This document shows positions 44,139 to 52,776 of a stretch of 59,803 bases of DNA, piece by piece. The DNA comes from Bacteroidales bacterium M5. Lineage in GTDB: Bacteria > Bacteroidota > Bacteroidia > Bacteroidales > Muribaculaceae. Each line of letters opens with the position of its first letter. Positions within the stretch are counted from its first letter, which is position 1. The stretch covers positions 1 to 59,803 of the forward strand of contig LUJP01000076.1 of the NCBI GenBank assembly GCA_001689535.1. The letters run 5' to 3'. Below the pieces are notes generated by a model, which saw nothing but the letters and a program-made list of their open reading frames with translations, searched no databases and had not been told where the DNA came from. Position numbers and translations under genes: made by a program.

Positions 44139-44523
44139 AAATCCCTCCCAAGGCTATCCCGTGAAACAGTTTCACCAGCCTGTAAAGCGCTATTGCCAGA
44201 CACTCGACCTCAAGGAAAACCCCGAACTTATAGCCGAGTATCGCCGGCGCCACAGCGAGGGACAGGCATGGCCCGAAATTATCCGCGGCATACGTGAAGT
44301 CGGAATCCTTGAAATGGAACTGTATATACTCGGGTCCAGACTGTTCATGATTGTGGAGACCCCCATGGATTTCGACTGGGACTCAGCCATGCAGCGGCTC
44401 AGCACCCTGCCCCGCCAGGCCGAATGGGAAGAATATATGGGAACATTCCAGAAAGTAGCGCCCGGCCTTACTTCCTCTGAAAAATGGCGACTGATGGAGC
44501 GGATGTTCTATCTATATGAATAA
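44128..44523 (+). CDS. L-rhamnose mutarotase family protein
   Basis: This 131-residue protein belongs to the L-rhamnose mutarotase family (formerly DUF718), which speeds alpha/beta interconversion of free sugars. The core is FHQPVKRYCQTLDLKENPELIAEYRRRHS, then ILEMELYILGSRLFMIVETP and EWEEYMGTFQ near the C-terminus, a typical ferredoxin-like dimer. I chose the ATG at 44128 (MKTENPSQ), which overlaps the DUF4924 gene by 11 bases. The frame could begin at 44089, but that reads through unrelated residues. The sugar in this organism could be rhamnose or fucose. Confidence 0.88.
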   Translation: MKTENPSQGYPVKQFHQPVKRYCQTLDLKENPELIAEYRRRHSEGQAWPEIIRGIREVGILEMELYILGSRLFMIVETPMDFDWDSAMQRLSTLPRQAEWEEYMGTFQKVAPGLTSSEKWRLMERMFYLYE

Positions 44524-44540
44524 CCATCCCCCACTGCGAA

Positions 44541-45716
44541 TCAGAAACGTGCACCAACGGTGCAGGAAGTAGAGAAAAGGGAGTTGAAAAAGGTATAATC
44601 TCCCCCAAAATATACATGGGCTTTCACGTTGGCATTAACCGACGCGAAAAGAGCCCTGTGGTTATAAACGACAGCCAGACCGAAATTTCCGTTAAGGGCA
44701 AACATGCTTCTGCTCCCTACATTTGACTGCGAATAGGCGTGACGATAGCCCACTGCCGGCACTCCCATCACGTTTATAAGCCATTTTCTGGGCTTGAGCA
44801 CAAAGTTATAAGCATAGCCTCCGTAAGCCACATAATCACAGTATTTGAATGTGTAATGTGTCTGCTTTCCGGGAAGAAACGCCTTCATATCCTCAGGCAG
44901 ATTTTCGAAATTCATCTCTATGTCCTGATAGTTGAAACCGGCGCCACCTATCCACGTGCCCGCACTCTTGAGCTGATATTTCGAGAAGCAGTAAGCTGCA
45001 GCGTGGGAATAACGGTAGTTATTGAAAAAATACAGTACATGACCGCTCATAGAGCGCTGGCTGATATCGTTGAACGGCACATGGATTTCCTTCCCGCCCC
45101 GGAAATCGCCCAGCCGGGTGATGTGGGTGTTTCCCTTGGTGGTGGTAAAATCAAATGAACCCTGAAAACGTGAACAGGTGAAACTGGTATTGAAATTTGT
45201 CCGGGGACTGTTGCCACCGCCGAAGAGATTGCCTAACTTGGCTGTATAACCAATACCTACTGCCATAAAATTGATGTAAGCTCCTATATCGGTATAGAAC
45301 TGAGAACGTATATTCAGCCTGTCGTCGAATGAATACATCAGCATATAGGATTCAAACCAGTTGTAATTCTTGGCCATCACCTTCCAGTTCTTCCCTGTGC
45401 CGACCACATATTCGGGATCGTAACTGTTGAATACACGGTCACCCCAATCATAGACCTTTACCAGAAAACGCGGGAAGGCGGGATAATTGACCCGTGGATC
45501 ATTGATATGAAACCCGTTTGCAATAAGTTGTCGCCACCAGGGCAAAGCAGCGAATGCAAGCGATTTATCGGCAGCCTCCGTGCTGTCGGACACTATTTTA
45601 TATTCCGCCGGGACGGCCAGCTGGGGTGGCTCCGCACAAATACCTGAAACGGGCGTGATCATGGCCACGAAAGCCATCATCACGCCCGTCCATGATATGT
45701 TCATGCGTAATTTCAC
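44541..45716 (-). CDS. DUF4421 family outer-membrane protein
   Basis: This 391-residue protein has an N-terminal signal peptide ending near SGICAEP. The rest is rich in aromatic residues and alternating hydrophobic strands, such as GAYINFMAVGIGYTAKLG and NFGLAVVYNHRALFASVNANVKAHV, and ends in ...TVGARF. It looks like an outer-membrane beta-barrel with a terminal Phe. The family has no firm function. It is 9 bp after the bile-salt-hydrolase-like gene and is probably co-transcribed. It converges on the rhamnose mutarotase gene with a 17-bp gap. Confidence 0.82.
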   Translation of the reverse strand: MKLRMNISWTGVMMAFVAMITPVSGICAEPPQLAVPAEYKIVSDSTEAADKSLAFAALPWWRQLIANGFHINDPRVNYPAFPRFLVKVYDWGDRVFNSYDPEYVVGTGKNWKVMAKNYNWFESYMLMYSFDDRLNIRSQFYTDIGAYINFMAVGIGYTAKLGNLFGGGNSPRTNFNTSFTCSRFQGSFDFTTTKGNTHITRLGDFRGGKEIHVPFNDISQRSMSGHVLYFFNNYRYSHAAAYCFSKYQLKSAGTWIGGAGFNYQDIEMNFENLPEDMKAFLPGKQTHYTFKYCDYVAYGGYAYNFVLKPRKWLINVMGVPAVGYRHAYSQSNVGSRSMFALNGNFGLAVVYNHRALFASVNANVKAHVYFGGDYTFFNSLFSTSCTVGARF

Positions 45717-45725
45717 ACCGCAAAA

Positions 45726-46769
45726 TTAATACATAGGAGTGAATGGAGCTGAAACTTCGAGTCGGGAATTTGCTTCGCCCACCACATCTTTCATTTTTGT
45801 ATTGTCAATTTTCATTATAGGCGCACCTTTGCTCAGATTGCATTTCGTCAGGTCGATATAATACATCCCGAGAGCTGTCACACTATCGAAATAATACAGC
45901 CGGTCGCGAAGATTCGCGAAAGTGCGCCACTGTGTGGAAGATACGTTTGGATCGCCCTGGACGGTGTAGAGGTAGGGAACCGACACATTCACCAGAATGC
46001 TCCGCGTTATCGATGTACCTAAGGCAGCATCTCCTGTACGCTCCACATTATTGTCAAAAAAAGAAGCGCGGACGAACCGGTCGGGACTCTTCACTGTTCC
46101 CGGAAGCATGTTGGCTCCTCCGATTTTCTTCCAATAATCGTTTATAGCCGTCATCTGCGGATATGGGGGATCATTGGTGAGCACATACAGACTGTCGCCT
46201 TCATATATGTTTACCTTGCCGTGATCGAATTCAAGTATTGCAGTCTTACCGAACCGATCTGTTATTCCCCAATGGAGAGTAGAAACAGTGCCTTCGTCGA
46301 AAGTGGCACCGCTTATATTGAACGGAGTGGATTTAATCATTTTCACCACCTGGTCGGTTGTCTCATTGAGGTCAAGCATCCAGGCAACGAATACGGAGAG
46401 CGACATAGGTGGGAGTTTCTCCGTCTGGACATTACTATAGACCGTACCTTTACAGAAAAGACTATTTATCACAAGACCTTTCTCGTTCATGCCCTCGGTA
46501 ATTCCTCCATCGTAGCTCACAGCATAGACGGAGCCATATCTTGAAGTCCAGGTGAATGCACCCGGAAGATCATGACTCTTCTTAGTCATTCCTGCGGGGT
46601 AGACATAAAGATTTGTGGGGATAGGAGTTTTCCAGTCAAGCGAACGTCCTACAATATAAAGAGCGCTGTCGCCGGGATAAACCACCCTTGAACATGATAT
46701 GCTTCGCGGAGCCGCAAATGACATTGCCAGACCAGCCAAGACCATTGTCGATACAAAAATACGATTCAT
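45726..46769 (-). CDS. Choloylglycine hydrolase family protein (bile-salt hydrolase / penicillin V acylase-like)
   Basis: This 347-residue N-terminal-nucleophile amidase has a secretion signal (residues about 1-25). Processing would expose the nucleophile Cys26 (SISCSRVVYPG). The other family residues are present: Arg and Asp in VGRSLDWKT, Asn in EGMNEKGLVINSL, Asn in VLTNDPPYPQM and Arg in SPDRFVRASF. Overall it resembles the gut Bacteroides enzymes that deconjugate bile salts, but substrate preference cannot be told from sequence, and penicillin V acylase or N-acyl amino acid hydrolase is possible. It is likely periplasmic and is the first gene of a two-gene unit with DUF4421. Confidence 0.9.
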   Translation of the reverse strand: MNRIFVSTMVLAGLAMSFAAPRSISCSRVVYPGDSALYIVGRSLDWKTPIPTNLYVYPAGMTKKSHDLPGAFTWTSRYGSVYAVSYDGGITEGMNEKGLVINSLFCKGTVYSNVQTEKLPPMSLSVFVAWMLDLNETTDQVVKMIKSTPFNISGATFDEGTVSTLHWGITDRFGKTAILEFDHGKVNIYEGDSLYVLTNDPPYPQMTAINDYWKKIGGANMLPGTVKSPDRFVRASFFDNNVERTGDAALGTSITRSILVNVSVPYLYTVQGDPNVSSTQWRTFANLRDRLYYFDSVTALGMYYIDLTKCNLSKGAPIMKIDNTKMKDVVGEANSRLEVSAPFTPMY

Positions 46770-46853
46770 GTTTCTGATGTGTATTTAGACGTTAAACAAG
46801 TATTTATCATATACAAAACAACGCGGATATACATCTTTATGTTCGCTATTTCG

Positions 46854-46861
46854 TATATTTG
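46854..46861 (+). promoter_or_regulatory. -7 box for the FucU/RbsD-like gene
   Basis: TATATTTG matches the Bacteroidetes -7 consensus and lies 24 bases before the ATG at 46886. No good -33 box is present. The region also holds the divergent promoter of the bile-salt-hydrolase-like gene, which I could not place. Confidence 0.45.
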
Positions 46862-46885
46862 CAAAAACTCAAATCTATTCTGAAA

Positions 46886-47350
46886 ATGGAACAAAACTGG
46901 AAATCGACACTTAGCCATAAACTCAACTTTCTCGGCCACCGCAACTGGATTGTGGTCACCGATATGGCATATCCCCTGCAGTCAAATCCCGGCGTGACCA
47001 CACTTTTCGCAAACGAGGATTTCGCTAAAGTTGTTGAATGCACCGTAAGGATGATAGAGGAAGCGCCCCATGTGTGCGCGCACATATATGTAGACGAGGA
47101 ACAGCACGCAATGTCCGACCGCCTTTGCGAAGGCTGGAGCGCATATCAGCGCTCGCTCGCCGACGCCCTCGGAAAAAGCGAGATAAACTACGTTCCTCAC
47201 GAAGAGCTGATACACAGGCTTGACAGCGTGAGCTCCACTTTCAACGCCATTATCATCAAGACTCCGCTCACCATCCCCTACACCTCCGTATTTTTCGAAC
47301 TCGACTGCGCCTATTGGGACGCCGCCCGCGAAAAAGAAATCCGTCAGTAA
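46886..47350 (+). CDS. RbsD/FucU-like sugar-binding protein
   Basis: This 154-residue protein resembles the RbsD/FucU fold (pyranase or mutarotase of ribose and fucose) in HRNWIVVTDMAYPLQSNPGV and the C-terminal TIPYTSVFFELDCAYWD. The usual catalytic His/Asp pair of RbsD is shifted, with Asp and Asn/His near the N-terminus (GHRNW...TD). It is longer than typical FucU by about 15 residues. I chose the ATG at 46886, since the longer frame at 46859 runs through the promoter box. The substrate is unknown. Confidence 0.7.
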   Translation: MEQNWKSTLSHKLNFLGHRNWIVVTDMAYPLQSNPGVTTLFANEDFAKVVECTVRMIEEAPHVCAHIYVDEEQHAMSDRLCEGWSAYQRSLADALGKSEINYVPHEELIHRLDSVSSTFNAIIIKTPLTIPYTSVFFELDCAYWDAAREKEIRQ

Positions 47351-47970
47351 TCAGTACGGTCCTGCCTTAATTTAGAGTTGCCAGGCTATGTCTCTTGACA
47401 TCTTCAGTCGTAAGATTCCCTGATATTAGGAATTTGTATTTTTCCTATAAAAGTCGAAGATAACTCAAAGACAGAAGTATATGGTCAGACCAATGCATAC
47501 GGCCAAAACCAAAAGGATCTGAAGTCTTATATTTCGGGTCTTAAGATAACACCAATTACCAATCTTCAGCCAGTTGTTGCTGAAGATTGGTAATATTGTT
47601 GCGCGTTTTGGCAAGGCGGTATTGATAAATCTTAAGCTTACGTTGTGACGGTGATTCGTCCAATCGATTGTTCCTGACTGGCTAAGCTTTGCCTGTAACG
47701 CCTGATCTGCTCATCAATACAAGATATGCGGTTCTCTGAGGCGCCGAGGGATTTGGCCGGAGTTGCAATGCAACGCCTTAGCATATCGCGCGACATAGAC
47801 GCCTCATGCCTGCATATATGGTCATAAGAATGACAAAACACCCTATTCTCATACTGCTCTCCGGTGTAATCCACCCACATTTTATGGGAAGTTCTTCATT
47901 ATATGTCGAAAATCGTCGTTCATTATGCGTCAAAACACGGTTATAAATCGGAATTTGACGTGCCCGGATG
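47351..47970. other. 620-bp gap without a confident gene
   Basis: I see no confident gene. The region has mixed base composition and includes a perfect 16-bp inverted repeat (47555-47594) and an 80-codon minus-strand frame at 47638-47880. That frame's product, with ENRISCIDEQIRRYRQSLAS near the end, looks like a helical fragment and matches nothing I can name. The gap may be a remnant of a mobile element or a decayed gene. Confidence 0.5.
47555..47594. repeat. Perfect 16-bp inverted repeat
   Basis: ATTACCAATCTTCAGC (47555-47570) and its exact complement (47579-47594) are separated by 8 bases. The stem is long and perfect, with no T-run directly after it. It could be a terminator for the gene at 46886, although it lies about 200 bp after the stop, or the remains of a transposon end or regulatory RNA structure. 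Confidence 0.7.
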
Positions 47971-48249
47971 TCAGAAGTTGAACTGCTCGAGGGTGAGGGT
48001 GGCTACTTTCTCTATTTCGGGGACAAGACGCTGGAAGTGGGGAGAGGCCATGTGGGCTTTGAGCGAGGCTTCATCTCTCCAGGTTTCGTAGATCATCAGG
48101 CGGTCGGTGTTGGAGAGGGAACCGAGAAGATCATATTCCACGCATCCGTCATCATGAAGAGAAAGCGCAACGAGCTCTTTTGCCAGTGCGATTGCCTTCC
48201 TACGGTTTTCTTCGGTTTCGGCGATAAGGCCGCAGTTTAGTCGTATCAT
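47971..48249 (-). CDS. Antibiotic biosynthesis monooxygenase (ABM/YgiN-like) domain protein
   Basis: This 92-residue ferredoxin-like protein matches the ABM family of cofactor-free quinol monooxygenases. It opens MIRLNCGLIAETEENRRKAIALAKELVA, then GCVEYDLLGSLSNTDRLMIYETWRDEASLKAHMASPHFQ. The conserved E-x-W (YETWRDE) and the downstream His are present. YgiN-type enzymes oxidise menadiol and similar quinols. It is transcribed after dnaK, beyond that gene's terminator. The function in this organism is unknown. Confidence 0.85.
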   Translation of the reverse strand: MIRLNCGLIAETEENRRKAIALAKELVALSLHDDGCVEYDLLGSLSNTDRLMIYETWRDEASLKAHMASPHFQRLVPEIEKVATLTLEQFNF

Positions 48250-48284
48250 AGTCGCAGTAATTTGGAGATTATAGTCTTAGAAAA

Positions 48285-48323
48285 AAGACACGCATCCTTT
48301 GGCTTGACCCGGACGCGTGTCTT
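48285..48323 (-). terminator. Rho-independent terminator after dnaK
   Basis: A perfect 9-bp stem (AAGACACGC at 48285-48293, GCGTGTCTT at 48315-48323) is followed on the minus strand by a run of six T. It lies about 40 bp after the dnaK stop codon. Confidence 0.85.
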
Positions 48324-48363
48324 CTGAATTGTTATATGTCTATTTCACTATATCTTCTATAGC

Positions 48364-50268
48364 TTACTTGACCTCTTCGAAGTCAACGTCAACGGGACCG
48401 TCGGAGCTACCGCCCTGCTGCTGAGGACCGCTCTGCTGCTGGGCTCCGGCCTGCTGCTGGGCCTGTGCCTGAGCATTGAGGATATCCTGCTGTGCGGCAC
48501 CGAATGAAGTCTCGATAGCCTTGATGGCGGCATCGACACCGGCGATATCCTGAGCCTTGTGGGCTTCCTTGAGCTGGGTAAGAGCTGTCTCGATAGGAGC
48601 TTTCTTGTCGGCGGGAATTTTGTCGCCGAGCTCGCTGAGCTGCTTCTCGGTCTGGAAGATGATGGCGTCGGCCTGGTTGAGTTTGTCTACACGCTCTTTT
48701 TCCTTGGCGTCGGCAGCGGCATTGGCGGCAGCCTCGTCCTTCATACGCTGGATTTCAGCGTCGGTAAGACCGCTTGAGGCCTCGATGCGGATGCTCTGTT
48801 CCTTGCCGGTAGCTTTATCCTTGGCCGATACATTGAGAATGCCGTTGGCGTCAATCTCAAATGTAACCTCGATCTGAGGTATGCCGCGGGGTGCGGGAGC
48901 TATTCCGTCGAGATGGAACTTGCCGAGGGTCTTGTCGTCTTTTGCCATGGGGCGCTCGCCCTGGAGAACGTGGATTTCAACCGAAGGCTGGTTGTCTACA
49001 GCGGTTGAGAAGGTCTCGCTCTTGCGGGTAGGAATAGTGGTGTTGGCCTCGATAAGTTTGGTCATCACGCCACCGAGAGTCTCAATACCTACCGACAGAG
49101 GAACTACGTCGAGAAGGAGCACGTCCTTAACGTCGCCTGCAAGCACACCGCCCTGGATGGCAGCGCCTACAGCCACTACTTCGTCGGGATTAACACCCTT
49201 GGAAGGAGCTTTGCCGAAGAACTTCTGTACAATCTCCTGAACGGCAGGAATACGGGTCGAACCGCCCACGAGGATCACTTCGTCGATATCGCTTGCCTTC
49301 AGACCGGCATCCTTGAGCGCCTGCTCGCAGGGAGGAATGGTGGCCTGGATGAGCTTGTCGGCCAGCTGCTCGAATTTAGCGCGGGTAAGGGTCTTCACAA
49401 GGTGCTTTGGAATACCGTTCACCGGCATGATATACGGAAGGTTGATTTCAGTGGAAGTGGTGCTTGAAAGCTCAATCTTGGCTTTCTCGGCAGCCTCTTT
49501 CAAACGCTGGAGAGCCATAGGATCCTGACGGAGGTCGATGCCCTCTTCTTTCTGGAACTCGTCGGCAAGCCAGTCAATGATCACGTGGTCGAAGTCATCA
49601 CCGCCAAGGTGGGTATCGCCGTTGGTCGACTTAACTTCAAACACACCGCCGCCAAGTTCAAGAATGGAGATATCGAATGTACCGCCACCGAGGTCAAACA
49701 CGGCAATCTTCTGGTCCTTGTTGGCCTTGTCGAGACCATAGGCAAGAGCAGCTGCGGTGGGTTCGTTTACAATTCGCTTAACGGTAAGACCGGCAATCTC
49801 GCCGGCTTCCTTGGTGGCCTGACGCTGCGAGTCGTTGAAGTAAGCGGGAACGGTGATCACAGCTTCGGTAACGGACTGGCCGAGGTAATCTTCTGCGGTT
49901 TTCTTCATCTTCTGAAGAATCATGGCAGAAATCTCCTGGGGAGTATATTCGCGGCCGTCAATGTCGACGCGGGGCATATCGTTGGCGCCGCACACTACCT
50001 TGTAAGGCACACGCTTGATCTCATCGGCAACCTGCTGGCAGTTCTCGCCCATAAAGCGTTTGATGGAGTAGATGGTACGTTTAGGATTCGTGATGGCCTG
50101 ACGTTTGGCGGGGTCACCGACTTTACGCTCGCCGCCGTCTACAAACGCTACGATAGACGGGGTGGTGTTACGGCCCTCGCTGTTAGGTATCACAACGGGG
50201 TCTTTTCCTTCAAGAACGGCTACACACGAGTTGGTGGTGCCAAGGTCAATGCCTATTATTTTTCCCAT
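48364..50268 (-). CDS. dnaK: Chaperone DnaK (Hsp70)
   Basis: This 634-residue ATP-dependent chaperone folds and protects proteins. It starts MGKIIGIDLGTTNSCVAVLEG, has the phosphate motif VFDLGGGTFDISIL, and continues with DVVPLSVGIETLGGVMTKLIEANTTIPTRKSE in the substrate-binding domain. The C-terminal tail is rich in Gln and Gly and ends DVDFEEVK. No dnaJ or grpE gene is next to it. A 388-bp region upstream carries a palindrome (see separate entry). Confidence 0.98.
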   Translation of the reverse strand: MGKIIGIDLGTTNSCVAVLEGKDPVVIPNSEGRNTTPSIVAFVDGGERKVGDPAKRQAITNPKRTIYSIKRFMGENCQQVADEIKRVPYKVVCGANDMPRVDIDGREYTPQEISAMILQKMKKTAEDYLGQSVTEAVITVPAYFNDSQRQATKEAGEIAGLTVKRIVNEPTAAALAYGLDKANKDQKIAVFDLGGGTFDISILELGGGVFEVKSTNGDTHLGGDDFDHVIIDWLADEFQKEEGIDLRQDPMALQRLKEAAEKAKIELSSTTSTEINLPYIMPVNGIPKHLVKTLTRAKFEQLADKLIQATIPPCEQALKDAGLKASDIDEVILVGGSTRIPAVQEIVQKFFGKAPSKGVNPDEVVAVGAAIQGGVLAGDVKDVLLLDVVPLSVGIETLGGVMTKLIEANTTIPTRKSETFSTAVDNQPSVEIHVLQGERPMAKDDKTLGKFHLDGIAPAPRGIPQIEVTFEIDANGILNVSAKDKATGKEQSIRIEASSGLTDAEIQRMKDEAAANAAADAKEKERVDKLNQADAIIFQTEKQLSELGDKIPADKKAPIETALTQLKEAHKAQDIAGVDAAIKAIETSFGAAQQDILNAQAQAQQQAGAQQQSGPQQQGGSSDGPVDVDFEEVK

Positions 50269-50447
50269 AGTTAAAATGATTTATGTTGTTTCTGAATTTT
50301 GGTTGAAATATTGATTGTCGGAACCGCAGGAGCGTCATTGCTCATCCGGTTTCGTCACTATTAAAAACAAATTTTATGCCAAAAAGGTTGAAAAGTGCCA
50401 AGTAAGTTTATTTTCAGGAAGTTATTCGATTTTTCAGAGAACGGCAG

Positions 50448-50486
50448 ATATGACAGCACTGACACGTGGGATATGACACAGTGTCA
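50448..50486 (-). promoter_or_regulatory. Palindrome and direct repeat upstream of dnaK
   Basis: The octamer ATATGACA occurs at 50448-50455 and again 23 bases later at 50471-50478. The second copy opens the perfect palindrome TGACAC-A-GTGTCA (50474-50486). The first copy is followed by a partial match (CTGACACGTG). This is about 200 bases before the dnaK start codon. The arrangement suggests a repeated binding site for a stress regulator, possibly for both diverging genes, but none is known to me. Confidence 0.4.
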
Positions 50487-50587
50487 GCAATGGCGTTTTT
50501 TCCTGATCTGATAATATCCGTTTTCTTGATTTTATAATATTATGGAGAAAAAACGTCTAAAAAGAGGTGCAAACCCCGAAAAAACAT

Positions 50588-50595
50588 TAAATTTG
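50588..50595 (+). promoter_or_regulatory. -7 box for the methylmalonyl-CoA operon
   Basis: TAAATTTG matches the -7 consensus and lies 61 bases before the epimerase start codon. The -33 element is not convincing. Confidence 0.5.
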
Positions 50596-50656
50596 CGGAG
50601 AAATACGGTCATAATCGCCGTTAATTTTGCTATATCTAATCAAAAGTCATATTAAA

Positions 50657-51076
50657 ATGGATATTTCACACATCGAACATGTAGGCATCGCCGTAACGAG
50701 CCTCGACGAAGCTATTCCTTTCTACGAGAATATGCTTGGGTTCAAATGCTTTGCTATTGAAGAAGTTGCCGATCAGAAAGTGCGCACAGCCTTCTTTAAA
50801 GTCGGCCAGACCAAAATCGAGCTGCTCGAAGCTACCGCTCCCGATAGCGCAATAGCCAAGTTCATTGCCAACAACGGCGGCCGCGGAGGCATCCAGCACA
50901 TCGCTTTTGCCGTGGAGGACGGAGTGGCCAACGCTCTTGCCGAAGTTGAGGAAAAAGGCGGACGCTTAATCGACAAGGCTCCCCGCAAGGGTGCCGAAGG
51001 CCTGAATATCGCGTTCCTGCATCCCAAGACAAGCGCCGGCACTCTCGTTGAACTTTGCGAGGACCCGAACAAATAA
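50657..51076 (+). CDS. mce: Methylmalonyl-CoA epimerase
   Basis: This 139-residue vicinal-oxygen-chelate enzyme interconverts R- and S-methylmalonyl-CoA. The metal His is in ISHIEHVGIAVTSLDEAIPFYENMLG. The second half has GIQHIAFAVED, and the C-terminal LVELCED Glu completes the site. I chose the ATG at 50657 because MDISHIEHVGIAV is the usual start. The longer frame from 50627 adds ten unsupported residues. It is first in the operon for methylmalonyl-CoA decarboxylase. Confidence 0.95.
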   Translation: MDISHIEHVGIAVTSLDEAIPFYENMLGFKCFAIEEVADQKVRTAFFKVGQTKIELLEATAPDSAIAKFIANNGGRGGIQHIAFAVEDGVANALAEVEEKGGRLIDKAPRKGAEGLNIAFLHPKTSAGTLVELCEDPNK

Positions 51077-51175
51077 ACCGAATTATTTCACTAAACCAAA
51101 CACTTGTGGGAGATCCGACACCATCTTATCGTTGCTGCCGCCTCCCGCATTTCGTTTACATTAAGAAGAACTGAA

Positions 51176-52729
51176 ATGAGCAATCAGCTTGAAAAAGTAC
51201 AGGAACTCATAGCCCTACGCAATGAGGCTCGCCTCGGTGGCGGCGAAAAAGCCATCCAGAAACAGCACGAACGCGGCAAATACACCGCTCGCGAACGCAT
51301 CGCACAGCTTCTTGACGAAGGTTCGTTCGAGGAAATCGACATGTTTGTACGTCACCGCTGCTATAACTTCGGCCAGGAGAAGAAAAGCTTCCTCGGCGAC
51401 GGCGTCGTGACCGGCTACGGCACAATCGACGGACGTCTGGTATACGTTTTCGCCCAGGATTTCACCGTGTTCGGTGGTTCACTCAGCGAGACCATGGCAC
51501 TGAAAATCTGCAAAATCATGGATATGGCCATGAAGATGGGAGCTCCCGTAATCGGTCTTAACGACTCGGGTGGCGCCCGTATCCAGGAAGGCATCAATGC
51601 ACTGGCCGGCTATGCCGAGATTTTCCAGCGCAATATCCTCGCTTCCGGTGTAATTCCCCAGATTTCGGCTATTCTCGGTCCCTGCGCCGGCGGTGCCGTT
51701 TATTCTCCCGCCCTCACCGACTTCACCATCATGACCAAAGGAATCTCCTATATGTTCCTTACCGGCCCGAAGGTAGTGAAGACCGTTACCGGCGAAGATG
51801 TGACCCAGGATGCCCTCGGCGGCGCCGAAGTTCACTCCACCAAGAGCGGCGTGGCCCACTTCGCAGCCGAAGATGGTGAGGAAACCCTCAAAATCATCCG
51901 CAAGCTCTTCAGCTACATTCCCCAGAACAACCTTGAGGAACCCCCGCTGGTTGAATGCACCGACCCCATCGACCGTCTCGAGGACTCTCTCAACGAAATC
52001 ATCCCCGACTCGGCCAACCGTCCCTACGACATGTACGAGGTTATCGGCGCCATCGTGGACAACGGCGAATTCCTGGAAGTGCAGCGCAATTATGCCAAGA
52101 ATATCATCGTGGGCTTCGCCCGCTTCAACGGCCAGGCCGTGGGCATCGTGGCTAACCAGCCCAAATTCCTTGCCGGCGTGCTCGACAGCAACGCTTCGCG
52201 CAAAGGCGCCCGCTTTGTACGCTTCTGCGACGCTTTCAATATTCCTCTGGTTACTCTGGTTGACGTGCCCGGATTCCTCCCCGGAACAGGTCAGGAATAC
52301 AACGGCGTGATTCTCCATGGAGCCAAGCTCCTTTACGCTTACGGCGAAGCTACTGTGCCCAAAGTCACCGTTACGCTCCGCAAGAGCTATGGCGGCAGCC
52401 ACATCGTGATGAGCTGCAAGCAGCTGCGTGGCGACATGAACTACGCCTGGCCTACAGCCGAAATCGCCGTTATGGGCGGTGCCGGTGCCGTTGAGGTTCT
52501 TTACGCCAAGGAAGCAAAGGCATCCGAAAATCCCCAGGCCGTACTCAAAGAGAAAGAAGAGGAATACAACAAGCTCTTCTGCAACCCCTACAATGCCGCA
52601 CGCTACGGATATATCGACGACGTTATCGAGCCGCGCAACACCCGTTTCCGCATTATCCGCGCTCTCCAGCAGCTCGCCACCAAGAAAGTCACCAACCCCG
52701 CCAAGAAACACGGCAATATTCCTCTGTAA
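51176..52729 (+). CDS. mmdA: Methylmalonyl-CoA decarboxylase alpha / acyl-CoA carboxyltransferase subunit
   Basis: This 517-residue carboxyltransferase transfers the carboxyl group of methylmalonyl-CoA to biotin on the carrier protein. It shows the two crotonase-like halves: KYTARERIAQLLDEGSFEEID, GDGVVTGYGTIDGR, LNDSGGARIQEG and CAGGAVYSPALTDF in the first, then FARFNGQAVGIVANQP, VDVPGFLPGTGQE and SYGGSHIVMSCKQLRGD in the second. I chose the ATG at 51176 (MSNQLEKVQELI), since the frame before it reads through the spacer. It also resembles propionyl-CoA carboxylase beta subunits, but the membrane-pump genes downstream favour the decarboxylase role. Confidence 0.93.
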   Translation: MSNQLEKVQELIALRNEARLGGGEKAIQKQHERGKYTARERIAQLLDEGSFEEIDMFVRHRCYNFGQEKKSFLGDGVVTGYGTIDGRLVYVFAQDFTVFGGSLSETMALKICKIMDMAMKMGAPVIGLNDSGGARIQEGINALAGYAEIFQRNILASGVIPQISAILGPCAGGAVYSPALTDFTIMTKGISYMFLTGPKVVKTVTGEDVTQDALGGAEVHSTKSGVAHFAAEDGEETLKIIRKLFSYIPQNNLEEPPLVECTDPIDRLEDSLNEIIPDSANRPYDMYEVIGAIVDNGEFLEVQRNYAKNIIVGFARFNGQAVGIVANQPKFLAGVLDSNASRKGARFVRFCDAFNIPLVTLVDVPGFLPGTGQEYNGVILHGAKLLYAYGEATVPKVTVTLRKSYGGSHIVMSCKQLRGDMNYAWPTAEIAVMGGAGAVEVLYAKEAKASENPQAVLKEKEEEYNKLFCNPYNAARYGYIDDVIEPRNTRFRIIRALQQLATKKVTNPAKKHGNIPL

Positions 52730-52776
52730 AAAGGCAGAAGCTTTCAACTCAAATAAAATCAACCAAAGCAGAGAAT

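Larger units (their letters stand above)
50269..50656. other. Divergent region between dnaK and the methylmalonyl-CoA epimerase gene
   Basis: No gene is seen in these 388 bases. The dnaK-side half holds a symmetric TGACAC-A-GTGTCA site and a direct repeat, and the right end has a -7 box for the epimerase operon. I do not see a CIRCE-type heat-shock element (TTAGCACTC-N9-GAGTGCTAA). Confidence 0.6.

Noticed and set aside
47638..47880. 80-codon frame in the 620-bp gap as a real gene
   Set aside because: No promoter, no recognisable family and weak codon character. I mention it only as part of the gap.
51479..52762. 427-codon minus-strand frame inside mmdA
   Set aside because: Antisense to a clear carboxyltransferase. 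The length comes from the strong G/C third-position bias in that gene.
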